Positions 17,290-28,900 of a DNA stretch of 38,417 nucleotides are shown piece by piece. The notes below the pieces were generated by a model. It was not told the DNA's origin, made no database searches, and saw nothing but the letters and a program-made list of their open reading frames with translations. Each line of letters opens with the position of its first letter. Position 1 is the first letter of the stretch. Position numbers and translations under genes: made by a program. This DNA is from CALGLS01 sp047626155 (lineage in GTDB: Bacteria > Bacteroidota > Bacteroidia > Chitinophagales > Saprospiraceae). The DNA is taken from the NCBI GenBank assembly GCA_047626155.1, contig JBLHRR010000035.1, forward strand, positions 1-38,417, read 5' to 3'.

Positions 17290-18567
17290 ATGATTTACCA
17301 ATTACTAAAACCATTCATCCGGATTCTTTTCCACTTCTATTTTAAGAAGCTATATTTCTATGGCGAAGAAAAAATCCCTAAAGACCGTGCTATTCTTTTT
17401 GCGGTCAATCACCCTACTGCTTTTTTAGATCCTATTTTTGTGGCAGCTCATATTGGACCAAGCACCAGCTTTTTATTGCGGGGTGATTTATTCGTTAAAC
17501 CCATCGTTATTTGGTTTCTAAACCAGATAAAAACTATTCCGGTCTTTCGTTTCAGAGACGGTTATAGTAGTTTAAAAAACAATCAGGATACCTTCGAACG
17601 GTGCTATGACCAATTGGGCAAAGGCCAAAATATTTTAGTACTCGCAGAGGGGCAGACAGAACATGAAAAGAAACTACGCCCTATTCAGAAAGGAACTGCG
17701 AGGTTATTGTTAGGTGCTTTTGAAAAACATCCAAATGGTAAATACTGTATTCTTCCAATTAGTGTAAACTACACCGCTGCCAATGAACTGCGTAGTGAAA
17801 TGATGAATGCAGTGGGTGAGCCTATTCTGCTTGAAGACTACCTCGATGCTTATAAGGAAAACCCAAGAAAGGCAGTCAAACAAATAACGGATGAGATTAC
17901 ACGGCAACTGAAAGAATCCGTTGTTCATATTGCGGATAATGCTGATGCTCCTTTTACAGATCATATTCTCAGTTATAAGAGAAATGAGCGGAACAAAACG
18001 CTATTGCCATATAAGATCAGAACTAATCAGTCAATCCGTGAGGAAGTCCATATTGCCAATACCGTTAATACAATGGAAGCAAGTGACAAAGAAAAAATTC
18101 GTCAACAAGTCGAACACTACCAACAGCTTTTACAGCAACATAAGTTGAGTGACTTTGCGCTAGCGCAACCGAGCTATTACCATTTTGCTTATAATTTATT
18201 CTTTCTAATCGGACTCCCCTTTTGGTTGATTGGCTATGGCTTGTTTTATAAAATTCCTTTTGGACTTGCCCAGTCTTTTGCAGATAAAAATATAAAGAAA
18301 CCTGCTTTCTATGGTTCTATTATTCTAGGTTTTTCCTTAGCGATTTATATGATTCCAACATTGATTTTACTGCTGGTTGCTTTGTTTACTTTGAGTTGGA
18401 AATTATTGGTTGGGATTCTTGTTTTTTATGCTTTGATTTACTTTGGGCTGCATTATCAGGATTTTTATTTAGCGCAGCAGGATAGTAAGGGATGGAAGGG
18501 GGTTTCGGAAAAGGAACGGGCGAATTTGTTGGAGGCTAGGAATCTGGTTATGGAATGGTTTGGTTAG
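17290..18567 (+). CDS. PlsC-type 1-acylglycerol-3-phosphate acyltransferase, paralogue 2
   Basis: This 425-residue paralogue of the gene directly upstream starts on the base after its stop codon, so translation is probably coupled. The catalytic motif NHPTAFLDP has the usual His41 and Asp47. The later motif is ILVLAEGQTEHEKKLRPIQK, then GTARLL. C-terminal helices include LFFLIGLPFWLIGYGLFY and LLVALFTLSWKLLVGILVFY. The pair is clearly a tandem duplication, with residue-level matches over the whole length. Both should act on membrane lipids; a split into general and special acyl donors or acceptors is an inference. Confidence 0.9.
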   Translation: MIYQLLKPFIRILFHFYFKKLYFYGEEKIPKDRAILFAVNHPTAFLDPIFVAAHIGPSTSFLLRGDLFVKPIVIWFLNQIKTIPVFRFRDGYSSLKNNQDTFERCYDQLGKGQNILVLAEGQTEHEKKLRPIQKGTARLLLGAFEKHPNGKYCILPISVNYTAANELRSEMMNAVGEPILLEDYLDAYKENPRKAVKQITDEITRQLKESVVHIADNADAPFTDHILSYKRNERNKTLLPYKIRTNQSIREEVHIANTVNTMEASDKEKIRQQVEHYQQLLQQHKLSDFALAQPSYYHFAYNLFFLIGLPFWLIGYGLFYKIPFGLAQSFADKNIKKPAFYGSIILGFSLAIYMIPTLILLLVALFTLSWKLLVGILVFYALIYFGLHYQDFYLAQQDSKGWKGVSEKERANLLEARNLVMEWFG

Positions 18568-18827
18568 AAGACTCTGCCTGCCCTGAGCCAGTCCGACTGT
18601 CGCAGACGAGAGCGGGCCGGTCAAATGGGCTCCAGTGAAATGTAAAAAACAGTAAATTACTATACACTTCTTGCCAGCGCAACGATGTCTAAAAGGGAGC
18701 TACATATCGGTAAACCTCAGGCATGCGTTAGGTCTCCCCTTTAGAGAATGGGGGTCCCTTCGACTACATCTCCTGCCCCTAACACCCAAGTCCTAGCAGA
18801 GCATATGATCCCTAAGTGCACTGGAAA

Positions 18828-20141
18828 CTAAGTCCGTTCTTTCTGACTCTTAAAATAATAATAAACCGGCAAGCCTAAGCCCAACACAATCAAGCCACCA
18901 ATCGCCTGTTCCCATTTTTCAAAGAAGGTACTAATCACAAAGGCAGTGGAGATGAGGATAAAAATAATTGGAATGATCGGATAGCCCAATGCTTTAATGG
19001 GCCGCTCCGCCGCTGGTCTTTTATTTCTAAAAATAAAGATACTGATACCCGCCATGGTCATAAAGATAATATCCATGAAGGTAACATAGGAGATCAATTC
19101 CTCAAAGGCGCCCCAAAACAGCAATAGGACAATCGCCCAAATCGCTTGAACTAACATCGCATTTACAGGAGTCCCATAAGTTGGATGAATTTTAGAAAGC
19201 CCCTTGAAAAACACGCCATCCTTTGCCATGGCAAAATAAACACGAGGAGCCGACATCGTATAAATCCCTATCGTTCCAAAAATAGAAATGGCTATGATGA
19301 CTGCTACTAATTTTCCGCCAAAGGAAACCACCTGCCCTACCGCATCCCCTGCCACTCTTGAGGAAGCAGCAATATCCGGCAAAGGCAATAACATCATGTA
19401 GGCAAGATTGACAAGGACATACATCACCGTCACGATTAACACCCCCAAGATCATAGCTCTAGGAACGGTTCTCTTCGCATCTATGGCTTCTTCCGACAAA
19501 TAGGAGGCGTGATGCCATCCACCCATTGACCACAGCACCCCAATCAAACCAACCAACATGGCGTTAAAAATATTTTCAGGAGCAGAAGCCATTGTAAAAT
19601 CCAACGGTACTTTTTCGGCATTGTAGAAAACAAAACCGGCTAAGATTATTCCTGCAATTGCGATAAGCTTTAAGGTGCTAAACAGATTCGCGAAGATCTG
19701 ACTCATATTGATTCCCACTGCGTTTATCCCCGTCAAAAAGATAATGGTAACAGCAGCTAAAACGACCTTCACCTGGTCAGTCATGACTATAAAATAAGTC
19801 ATGTAATCCGCAAAAGTAATGGCCAGTGCTGCCAAGGCTCCTGAGTTGATCACCAATAAAATCACCCAGCCATAAAGGAAGCCCGTCATCTCTCCGTAAG
19901 CTTCTTTGAGATAAACATAAACCCCTCCTGCTTTTGGAAACATCGCGCCCAATTCAGAAAAGGTCAGCGCTCCCGTCAAAGCAATAACACCACCCAGCGC
20001 CCAAACGGCCAAGACCAAAGTATGATTGGGAACGGCTGCTGCCACTTGCCCCGGAGAGCTAAATATTCCGGAACCGATACAGGCACCGACAGCGATCATG
20101 GTAAGTCCGTAGATATTGAGTTTCTTTTTTAGTTGAGACAT
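18828..20141 (-). CDS. APC-superfamily amino-acid permease
   Basis: This 437-residue integral membrane protein has about twelve helices. The first, IYGLTMIAVGACIGSGIF, has the GSGIF substrate-binding motif of the amino acid-polyamine-organocation family. Later phrases typical of LAT/APC members include GWVILLVINSGALAALAI and PRVYFAMAKDGVFFKGLSKI. A longer start at 20276 would place 45 hydrophilic, low-quality residues in front, so the ATG at 20141, MSQLKKKLNIYGL, is preferred. It should carry neutral or basic amino acids across the inner membrane by exchange or proton symport; the substrate cannot be read. It stands alone, divergent from the sigma-factor operon. Confidence 0.9.
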   Translation of the reverse strand: MSQLKKKLNIYGLTMIAVGACIGSGIFSSPGQVAAAVPNHTLVLAVWALGGVIALTGALTFSELGAMFPKAGGVYVYLKEAYGEMTGFLYGWVILLVINSGALAALAITFADYMTYFIVMTDQVKVVLAAVTIIFLTGINAVGINMSQIFANLFSTLKLIAIAGIILAGFVFYNAEKVPLDFTMASAPENIFNAMLVGLIGVLWSMGGWHHASYLSEEAIDAKRTVPRAMILGVLIVTVMYVLVNLAYMMLLPLPDIAASSRVAGDAVGQVVSFGGKLVAVIIAISIFGTIGIYTMSAPRVYFAMAKDGVFFKGLSKIHPTYGTPVNAMLVQAIWAIVLLLFWGAFEELISYVTFMDIIFMTMAGISIFIFRNKRPAAERPIKALGYPIIPIIFILISTAFVISTFFEKWEQAIGGLIVLGLGLPVYYYFKSQKERT

Positions 20142-20549
20142 TGGTTTGTTTTTTTTGCGAGCCCCGGGCAGCGACCCCGGATGAATGTAGGGTCGACTCC
20201 TCCAGAGTCTTTTATTGTGGTGAAACAAAACGTACCATTGCGTATAGCTTTTGTTCTCCCTTCTTTCTGCCATCAAAGATCAATTGGTGGATATGACATA
20301 TGACTGTAGATACCCTTGATTCGTGGGAGAAAACGTAGCGTCTTCGTTGCGCCGTAGCGGTTACCTCCACAATAATAACTTTTTTTACCCAAATCCAGTT
20401 AAACTATGCAATATCCATTATCTTTCTTAGTCTATGATTATTGACACTAAAAATTATTTAGATCACTATACAGTCAAGCTTTTAGCTAATTTTTCGTTGT
20501 TACCCAATTAGAACATCTTTAAATACAACCATACATCGAAACAGAACGA
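20142..20549. other. intergenic region between permease and sigma-factor operon
   Basis: These 408 bases separate divergent genes and must hold both promoters. The permease side is GC-rich, with a possible hairpin CGACCC...GGGTCG within 20170-20195. The sigma side is AT-rich. No good TTG/TAnnTTTG pair is visible, which would fit a promoter read by the ECF sigma factor itself. No coding signal is seen. Confidence 0.5.
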
Positions 20550-21104
20550 GTGTCGCAAGACCTACAAAGCCAGCTCCTCCAAGAATGCATCGACGGAAAT
20601 CGTCAAGCGCAGCAGATGTTGTATGAGCGATATGCCCATCGGTTTCTGAATATCGCTTATCGGGTGGTTTGGCATAAGGAAGATGCGCGGGATGTGGTAC
20701 AGGAGTCTTTTATGAAAATATTCAGCAGCTTAAGAGGCTTAAAGGAGACCGTGAAATTTGAAGGCTGGGCCAAACGGATTGTGGTTAACAACGCTATTAC
20801 ATTACTGAGGCAAAAGGGAAAAATGCCGCTCTATGATCTGGAATCTGCTGATGATTTCCCTTTCGAAAAAGAAGATCCGGTGGATGAAGGAATCCAGCAA
20901 TGGAATATCACTATTGCTAAAAAGGCGCTGTCTGAGCTTGCCCCCGGCTATCGGACCATCATCAGCCTCTATCTGCTGGAAGGATATGACCATAAGGAAA
21001 TTTCAGAAATTATGGGCATCTCGGTTTCGACTTCCATTACTCAATTTAACAGAGGAAAAAAACGATTGAAAGAAAAAGTAAAATTCGCCATCAATGAACG
21101 ATAA
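20550..21104 (+). CDS. ECF-type RNA polymerase sigma factor
   Basis: This 184-residue protein has the two domains of ECF sigma factors. Region 2 (about 20-90) includes LYERYAHRFLNIAYRVV, DARDVVQESFMKIF and FEGWAKRIVVNNAI. Region 4 (about 120-180) has SELAPGYRTIISLYLLEGYD and the helix-turn-helix HKEISEIMGISVSTSITQFN ending in RGKKRLKE. It starts at GTG, the only fitting start, and its stop overlaps the next gene by 11 bases. ECF factors are normally held by a membrane anti-sigma factor encoded directly downstream, here the hybrid protein at 21094. Target genes are unknown, but the operon's thioredoxin domains suggest an envelope redox response. Confidence 0.93.
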   Translation: MSQDLQSQLLQECIDGNRQAQQMLYERYAHRFLNIAYRVVWHKEDARDVVQESFMKIFSSLRGLKETVKFEGWAKRIVVNNAITLLRQKGKMPLYDLESADDFPFEKEDPVDEGIQQWNITIAKKALSELAPGYRTIISLYLLEGYDHKEISEIMGISVSTSITQFNRGKKRLKEKVKFAINER

Positions 21105-21783
21105 ATTAGAAAACTTCTTCACCGGCCACAAAGACGCTTTCGATTACCTGCCAAAAGATGCCGCTAATAACTGGGATCAGATGGAAGAGCGGCTCGATGA
21201 GCAACAAGGTAGTGCGCAAAAGCCGCGACGCTATATTGGCCACTGGATTACAGCAGCAGCAGCAGCGGCAGCAGTTTTTCTGCTTTTTAGCTATTTTAAT
21301 GCGCCTGAAGAATCAATAGATCCAGATTACAGTGATCTGGTTTCTTTAATTGGTTTAGAAGAAGGTCAATATTTCCCAGACCTCACCTTGCAAAATCCTG
21401 AGGGAGAAATGATACCTTTGTCGACTTTGAACGCGCAGGTGGTTTTGGTAGACTTCTGGGCCTCATATAGTATGGTCTGTAATGAAGTAAACTGCTATTA
21501 TTTCAAACCACTCTATGATGAATACCGTAAACAAGGTTTTGAAATCTACTCCGTCTCTATGGATTCCAGTGCCATTAGCTGGAAAAACGCCATTCAAAAC
21601 GATGGACTAGACTGGGTTCAGGTGTCGGATTTAAAGGGCTTCAATTCACCGGTGAGAGACGAATACGACGTGGAGGCATTGCCCACTAATTATCTACTGG
21701 ATAGAAATGGAAAGATCATTGCAAAGAATATTGATGTGGAGGATTTGGAAGGAGAACTGCAGGGGATTTTTGCGATGCAGTGA
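21094..21783 (+). CDS. putative anti-sigma factor fused to a TlpA-like thioredoxin domain lacking its first cysteine
   Basis: This 229-residue single-pass membrane protein has three parts. The first about 48 residues are a soluble segment, MNDKLENFFTGHKDAFDYLP and so on, of the type seen at the start of Bacteroidota anti-sigma factors. A membrane helix with an alanine run follows at about 51-67. Residues about 80-229 are a periplasmic AhpC/TSA-TlpA thioredoxin fold with FPDLTLQNPEGEMIPLS, VVLVDFW and the late cis-proline region EALPTNYLLDRNGKII. Where TlpA proteins have WASWCGPC, this one has WASYSMVC: the attacking cysteine is Ser, the second (near residue 129) remains, and another Cys lies five residues on. 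It overlaps the sigma gene by 11 bases, so the two are co-translated. The fusion suggests a sensor, not an enzyme; that is inference. Confidence 0.78.
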   Translation: MNDKLENFFTGHKDAFDYLPKDAANNWDQMEERLDEQQGSAQKPRRYIGHWITAAAAAAAVFLLFSYFNAPEESIDPDYSDLVSLIGLEEGQYFPDLTLQNPEGEMIPLSTLNAQVVLVDFWASYSMVCNEVNCYYFKPLYDEYRKQGFEIYSVSMDSSAISWKNAIQNDGLDWVQVSDLKGFNSPVRDEYDVEALPTNYLLDRNGKIIAKNIDVEDLEGELQGIFAMQ

Positions 21784-21822
21784 TATAAAATTATAAATCT
21801 AATCATTAAATAAAAATAAAAA

Positions 21823-22416
21823 ATGAAGTACCTATCAATCCTTTTTCTAGCTATACTGTTATCAGCCTGTGGAGGAGAACAACAAGCAACCGCCACCGCT
21901 GAGGCAGCTCCAACAGTAACACCAAATCAACCAACTCCTGCCCTAAAGGTAGCACCAAAGCCTACATCAACGGCAAATATGCCACAAGCCAAAGCAGGCC
22001 AAAACATTGAGTGGTTGAGCATTACAGAAGTACAAGAACGAGTAAAAAAAGAACCACGTAAAATTCTTGTTGACGTTTACACCGCCTGGTGTGGGCCTTG
22101 TAAGATGATGATGCGTAGTACATTCAAAGATCCAGGTTTGATCAAGTATCTGGATGACAATTACTATGCAGTGAAGTTCAACGGAGAGTCTGGCGAGACC
22201 ATTTCTTTCAATGGTAAGGAATTTAAAAACCCGAATTACAACGCGGCGATTCCGAGCACCAGAAGAAACTCGCAGCACGAGTTCACCCGTTCTCTAGGAT
22301 TACGAGGCTACCCTACCCTCTTTATTTTTGATCCAAATCTGAAGAAAATTACAGAAAGTGTGGGTATGAAGTCAGCGCCGCAGTTGATGAACGTTTTGAA
22401 GAAATTAGAAAGTTAA
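21823..22416 (+). CDS. thioredoxin-fold lipoprotein with intact WCGPC
   Basis: This 197-residue protein starts with a lipoprotein signal peptide with lipobox LLSAC (Cys16). A linker of about 45 residues rich in Ala, Pro and Thr follows, then a thioredoxin domain with VDVYTAWCGPCKMMM (WCGPC near residues 89-93) and the cis-proline in LRGYPTLFIFDP. It should reduce or move disulfides in the periplasm, tethered to a membrane. It lies 39 bases after the anti-sigma hybrid on the same strand, so it probably belongs to the same operon and may be the active partner of that degenerate domain. A strong hairpin follows at 22442. Confidence 0.88.
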   Translation: MKYLSILFLAILLSACGGEQQATATAEAAPTVTPNQPTPALKVAPKPTSTANMPQAKAGQNIEWLSITEVQERVKKEPRKILVDVYTAWCGPCKMMMRSTFKDPGLIKYLDDNYYAVKFNGESGETISFNGKEFKNPNYNAAIPSTRRNSQHEFTRSLGLRGYPTLFIFDPNLKKITESVGMKSAPQLMNVLKKLES

Positions 22417-22441
22417 ATAGAACAATATTAAGAGGTCATTG

Positions 22442-22481
22442 CTTATTTCAAGATGGGACTAACCGTTCATCTTGAAATAAG
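22442..22481 (+). terminator. hairpin ending the sigma-factor operon
   Basis: Perfect 14-base arms (22442-22455 and 22468-22481) enclose a 12-base loop, 26 bases after the stop of the thioredoxin lipoprotein. There is no T-run after it, so it could end transcription with help from other factors or protect the 3' end of the mRNA. Confidence 0.6.
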
Positions 22482-22970
22482 TGGTGCATTTAAACTCAAG
22501 AACCGACTCTCCCCCTTGAAAGACAAAATTCAAAACACTCCATAAATTGTCACTCCTCTGCCATTTAAGACCAAATCTCACCACTTTCTACCTCATTCAT
22601 GGTATTCTCATCCCCCTTTTATTTCGTACATTTATGTCTTAATCTTTTTTAAAGCAATCTTCTTCCCTCTAATTCTGTGGACTTGAATAAATTCGTTGTA
22701 TTCTTCTGTTTTGCCCAAACCCAATAGAAGCTGAGTCGTCTAACGCTATTAATACAGAATTATCGGATTTTCACTGAATGCAAATTGATTTGACTTCCCC
22801 AGAACCTTGATGGCCCTCCACCTCATTAACCGACAAAAGCACAAACCATCAACTTGTAGATCATTTGTTATAAAGCAAATGAATAGTTTTCGTCTGCATT
22901 ACCCGATAATGCTTTCTAATTAATTTACCCTAAACTTACATTAAACCAATTTAAATAAAACCTGTACAAC
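22482..22970. other. upstream region of the giant SprB-repeat gene
   Basis: These 489 bases hold no open frame of note. The sequence turns AT-rich over the last 60 bases before the ATG at 22971, as expected for a promoter and leader, but I cannot assign a TTG/TAnnTTTG pair with correct spacing. Confidence 0.5.
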
Positions 22971-25900
22971 ATGAAAAAAACAACACACCTCAGTCACCTA
23001 ATCGTGTTCTGTTTCTGCCTACTCAATCCTTTTGGAAATGATACGCTAGCACAAAGTATTTTCATCAATGAAATCCTAGCTTCCAATTCCAATACCAACA
23101 CCGATGAGTTTGGTGAATCTGATGACTGGGTTGAGTTATACAATGCCACTTCCAATCCTATAGACATTGGAGGGATGTACCTCACCGATGATTTAGGCAA
23201 TCTGGTTAAATACTACATTCCACCTACGCAGGCTTCACAAACTACCATTCCCGCCATGGGCTACTTATTGGTTTGGTGCGATAATCAATCGAATCAGGGA
23301 GCGATGCATACCACTTTCAAATTGTCCGCATCAGGAGAATCGTTTGCTTTGGTTGATTCCGATGGCACTACCGTCATAGACAGCTATACCTATGGCATTA
23401 TGTCTGCAAATGTTTCGATTGGACGTGAACAAGATGGTCAGACCCCCTGGGTTTTCTTTTCTGGCCCGACGCCAGACGATAGTAATGGAGGAACGACTTC
23501 CGTTGTCGATATGCCCGTGGCCAATCAAGTTGGAGGGCATTTTAGCAGTGGCTTTCTGGTGACCCTTACTACGACCAGCAGCAATGCCACCATTTACTAC
23601 ACCACTAATGGTTCAGAACCAACAGAAAATGACAATGAATTTAGCACTCCCTTTTACACAAGCACAACAACAGTCTTACGTGCCAGAGCTTTTGCGACCG
23701 ATATGGAACCGAGTCGAACTATGACACATACTTACTTGTTTGACATTGACCATACCCTTCCTATTATTTGTCTATCTACAGACGATGATCACTTCTGGGA
23801 TGAAGATGAAGGTATTTATGAAAACTACCTAGATCGAATCGAGCAACCGGTTCACGTGGAGTTATATGAGGCAGATGGCAACTTCGGATTTCGACAGGAC
23901 ATGGGGATCCAAATACATGGTAGATATAGTCAAACTTATCCGCACAAAGGTTTAAGCTTCAGAGCCAGAAATTCCTATGGCAGTAATAAAATAAACTATC
24001 CGCTTTTTCCAACTCAGGACTATGATCAATATGGTTCTTTCATTTTGCGGGCTTCCGGTAACGATTGGAAAAGAATGTTATGTCGGGATGCCTTGGCTAG
24101 TAGTTTGGTTAGAGACATTGCCGCTGTAGATTCCCTCATCAAAGATCCGGATCTGGATTTGCAGGACTTCCGTCCGGTTATCGTTTATCTAAATGGAGAA
24201 TACTTTGGCATCCATAACCTTAGAGAAAAAATGGATTACCGTTATTTGAAGACCCATTATGACATTGACAAAGACGCGGCGGATTTGGTGGTCAATACCA
24301 GCAATGCGGATCATGGCAACACGGACGCTTGGGATGCCTATCAAGAGTTTATCGAGGGCGCAGATTTTAATCAGCCCGACGACTTAGCGGAGATTCAAGC
24401 GAATATTAAGCTAGATCATTTTTTCGATTATTTTATTTTCAATATTTACATAGATAATAATGATTGGCCGGGCAACAACAACCGACGTTGGCGCTTACGG
24501 CAGGAAGGAGAACGATGGAGATTCTTTGTCTATGATCTTGATGGTAGTCTAGGCCTCAATCCACTTTCTGATGATTATAACTCAGGAGACTGGACCAGTC
24601 CATCCATAGAAATGGTTATGGCTGATACAGAAACCTACAACCACAACGAACCATATTCAACAGTACTTTTACGTAAGTTGATGGAAAACGATAGTTTGCG
24701 AATCATCTTCTTCAATCGAATGGCGGATCAACTTAACATTCTATTTACAGAAGATCGTACCCAAGAAAGAATCAATGAATTTGAAGCACTTTACGTAGCT
24801 GAGATTCCTCAACATGCAGACTTTTGGTGGGATGGAGACAACGACTGGGCCGGAGATTTGGACATCGCACGATTGTTTGCTACCCATAGAAATGAAGAAG
24901 TTTTCAACCAGGTTCACGATTATTTCTCCGATGATATTGATGCCGTAGTCGATCTCACATTAACGGCGGCACCGCTTGCAGGCGGAGTCATTCATCTGAA
25001 TACTACGCATTTGTTTGAAGCGCAGTTTCCTTGGTCAGGTCGACACTTTGCCGGAATCGATGTGCCTTTATATACCATTCCGAATCCAGGTTATACTTTC
25101 ACGGAATGGACACCTTCCAGCTTAGGAACAGAGGCTGTGACTACGATGAATCTTAGTGGCGACGAAACCATCACTGCTCATTTTCAATTGGGTTCTACCC
25201 AAATCGGAGACATTGTTATCAATGAAATAAATTACAACTCTCCTAACGCTTGTGATGCAGGCGATTGGATAGAATTGCACAATGCAGGTGCAACTGCTGT
25301 TGATGTCTCTGGTTGGTTTTTGGAAGATGGAAGTGGTAATTATTTCAACATTCCAGCAAACACCAGCATTGAAGCAGGAGGGTTTTTGGTTTTGGTTCAA
25401 GACCAAATCAAATTTACAACAGTACATCCACAAGTGACTAATATAGTCAGCAACTTTGGCAATTCGATAACTGGAGGTTTTGGCTTGAGCAATGGAGGAG
25501 AATGGATTTCCATCAATAACGCCAATCGCTCTTTCAGAGATACCGTTCGTTATGACGATGCTTTACCTTGGCCAATTGCAGCTGATGGAACAGGAGCTAG
25601 CCTCGAACTCATTAGCCCTACCCTTGACAATGCGATGGCACAAAGCTGGTTTTCAGTAGCTACTGAAAAAGGATCTCCTGGTATTACCAATCAAGGGGTT
25701 TTGCAATTGGGTAATGACCTCACTTCTTGTAATTCTGAAGTTTTTACACTGGATGCTTCCTTTGCTCAATGTAACAATTGTACCTATATATGGAGTACGG
25801 GTTCTGTATTATCTGCGATTTCTGTGAATCCTCTTTCTGGTGCCAATTTATATTCGGTTACCGTAACGGACGCTAATGGAATTACTCAATCCGATGACAT

Positions 25901-28900
25901 TACCATAACGGTATCTGAGCCTTTCACTTTGACTTATGGTTCGCAAGAGCCTTGTTTTGGAGAGAGCAATGGAACCATCGATCTACAAGCAAACGGCAAC
26001 AGTACTTTTTCATACAACTGGTCAAACGGAGCAACTACACCTACCCTTAATACACTCACTTCGGGAACTTATACCGTTACCGTTTCTAATGCTTTATCTT
26101 GTACAGAAATAGAAACGGTTCAACTGCTGGATGCACCGGCTTTAATACTACAAGAATCCCTTACGGAAATACTTTGTTTTGGCGAACTTGCCGCCATTGA
26201 CTTGACTATGAGCGGAGGGCAGGCGCCTTATACTTATGCTTGGTCAAATGGAACCAGCACTGAAGATCTAAACAGTTTGCCCCAAGGCGACTATAGCGTA
26301 ATCATAAGTGATTCCAGTAACTGTACTGTTGAGAATACTTATACTTTTGAATTTAATTCGGATGCACTAGAAGGAAACCTTATTACGGAATCTTCTTGTT
26401 TTGGAAATGACCAAGGAATGATCAGTGCTGCTATAACAGGTGGTACCGGAGATTATTTGTATCAATGGAGTAACGGCCAATCAGGAACGGATAATGAAAT
26501 AGAAGGCCTTCTGCCTGGAACCTACCAACTAACCGTAACCGATGAAAATGGATGTACTTTGCTTGAAGAAACCGTAGTCGCTGGATATACCACTATGAAC
26601 AGTTCCATTTCCACAACGAATACCCTTGGTTGCTTTGGCGATACGAATGGTTCGCTTAACCTTTCGGTAAATGGCGGATTGGAGCCTTATAACTATAATT
26701 GGAGCAATCAACAATCTGGAGACAGTTTGCAAAATCTTCCTGGAGGTATCGTTGCAGTTACCATCACGGATCAAGCCAACTGCCAGCATTATGACAGCAT
26801 TTCTATTTTTGAACCAGCTGCTATTTCGCTTGATGTTGAACTGGATGATATAAAATGTACTGGCGGTTCCGATGGAAATATCGCTCTGATGACTTCTGGT
26901 GGAACGGGTACCCTTGACTATTTATGGGGCAATAGCACTACTGAAAACGAGCTAAGCAATCTAACACCCGGAAATTACAACATTACTATTACAGACGATA
27001 ATAATTGTACGTATACAGAATCCTTTTCCTTAACAGCCCCTTCCCCTATTTCTTTTGAAATTGAAACAGCAGCTATTAATTGTTATGAGGGAGCCGATGG
27101 AAATATTAACCTAACTGCTTCCGGTGGAACGGGTGATTTCGATTTCGACTGGAGCAATGGAGGTACTCAAAACGAGATCAATAACTTGATAAGCGGACAA
27201 TACTTTATCACTGCTACTGATGCAAACAATTGTGCGCACACTGATTCTGTTTTCCTTTCCCAACCGGACGCTCCTATTAGCGTTGACGTTGCGGTAGACG
27301 CTGTAAATTGCTTTGGTGGAACAGATGGTAACATTAACCTCACAGCTATTGGCGGAACAGGTTCACTTGCCTACCAGTGGGATAACGGAACGGATGAAGC
27401 GAATAACAACAACTTAACAGAAGGAACTTACAACATTATAATTACAGACGCCAATAATTGTGAATACACAGAGGCCGTATATCTTCCTCAAGCTCCGGCC
27501 ATTTCGCTTGACATTGCAGTAGATCCTATAAACTGTGCTGATGGAGCTGATGGAAGCATCACGGTAACTGCTTCTGGCGGATCAGGTACTTTAGATTATG
27601 AATGGAGTAATGGCGGCAGTAGTACGGTAACGGATAACCTAACAGCAGGTGAGTATATTCTTACCATTACAGATAGTAACAATTGCGAGCATATAGAACC
27701 TATTTCTATTTCGGAAGCCCTTCCTATTACGCTTGACATTGAAGTGAATGATGTTAATTGTACTGACGGTACAGATGGAAACATTATCTTAACTACGTAT
27801 GGAGGAACTGGCACCATTTCCTATGCCTGGGACAATGGGAGTAACGATAATATGATTGACAATATAGCAGAAGGGAATTACGAAGTCACCCTCACGGACG
27901 CCAATAATTGTGAACAGGTTGAGTTGGTCTACGTTTCTGAACCGACTCCTATCTCAGTTACTGCTGAAGTGGCAGCCATCAATTGTAATGAAGGCACAGA
28001 TGGTAGTATTATTGTTAGCGCTTCTGGCGGAACAGGTAACTTGACTTATGAATGGAGCAACAGTGGAACAGAAAACGCTATTGACAACCTATCAGAAGGA
28101 AATTACAACATTACTATTACGGATGCTAATAATTGTGAAATTATAGAAAATTTTGATTTAGTCTCCCCTACCCCGATCAGTCTGGCTATTGAAGCAGATG
28201 CCATTGATTGTTTTGAAGGAACGAATGGAAGTCTTGCAGCGACGGCTACTGGAGGTACGGGAACTTTGAGCTACGAATGGAGCAACGGAGAGACTGGGAC
28301 GATGATTAGCGACCTAGTAGCAGGCTTGTATGATGTAACCATCACCGATGCTAACAATTGTGAAAAGGTCGAAGAAATGTCTCTGACATCGCCTTCCGAT
28401 ATCACTACCGATGTTGAGGCTAATGCGATTAGTTGTTTTGAAGGAGCGAACGGAAACATCTTAGTCACTGCATCTGGAGGAACAGAAAACTTCAGTTATG
28501 AATGGTCTAACGGAGATATAGAAAACTCGACTAACAATCTTTCAGAAGGAAATTACAACATTACTATTACAGATACTAATAATTGCGCTCATAGCGAAAC
28601 GGTTTATATTTCAGAGCCTAGTCAGATCACACTTGATGCAGTAGTTGGTGACATCAGCTGCGCTAGTGAAACGAATGGTTCGATTAATGTCACAGCTAGT
28701 GGCGGAACAGGCAACCTCAACTACGCGTGGAGCAATGGAATAACTGGAACGGAGGTCAACGACTTGGCAGATGGGCCATACGAATTGACCATTACGGATG
28801 ACAATAATTGTGAGACAATCGAAAGTTTTACAATCGCTGCTCCCTTCCCTATTAATTTTGAATATACATTTGAAGGCGTCAGTTGTTTTGGTGAAACGAA

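Noticed and set aside
18568..18827. Possible gene in the gap after the acyltransferases
   Set aside because: No frame of useful length or protein-like text on either strand; it looks like mixed intergenic sequence of higher GC.
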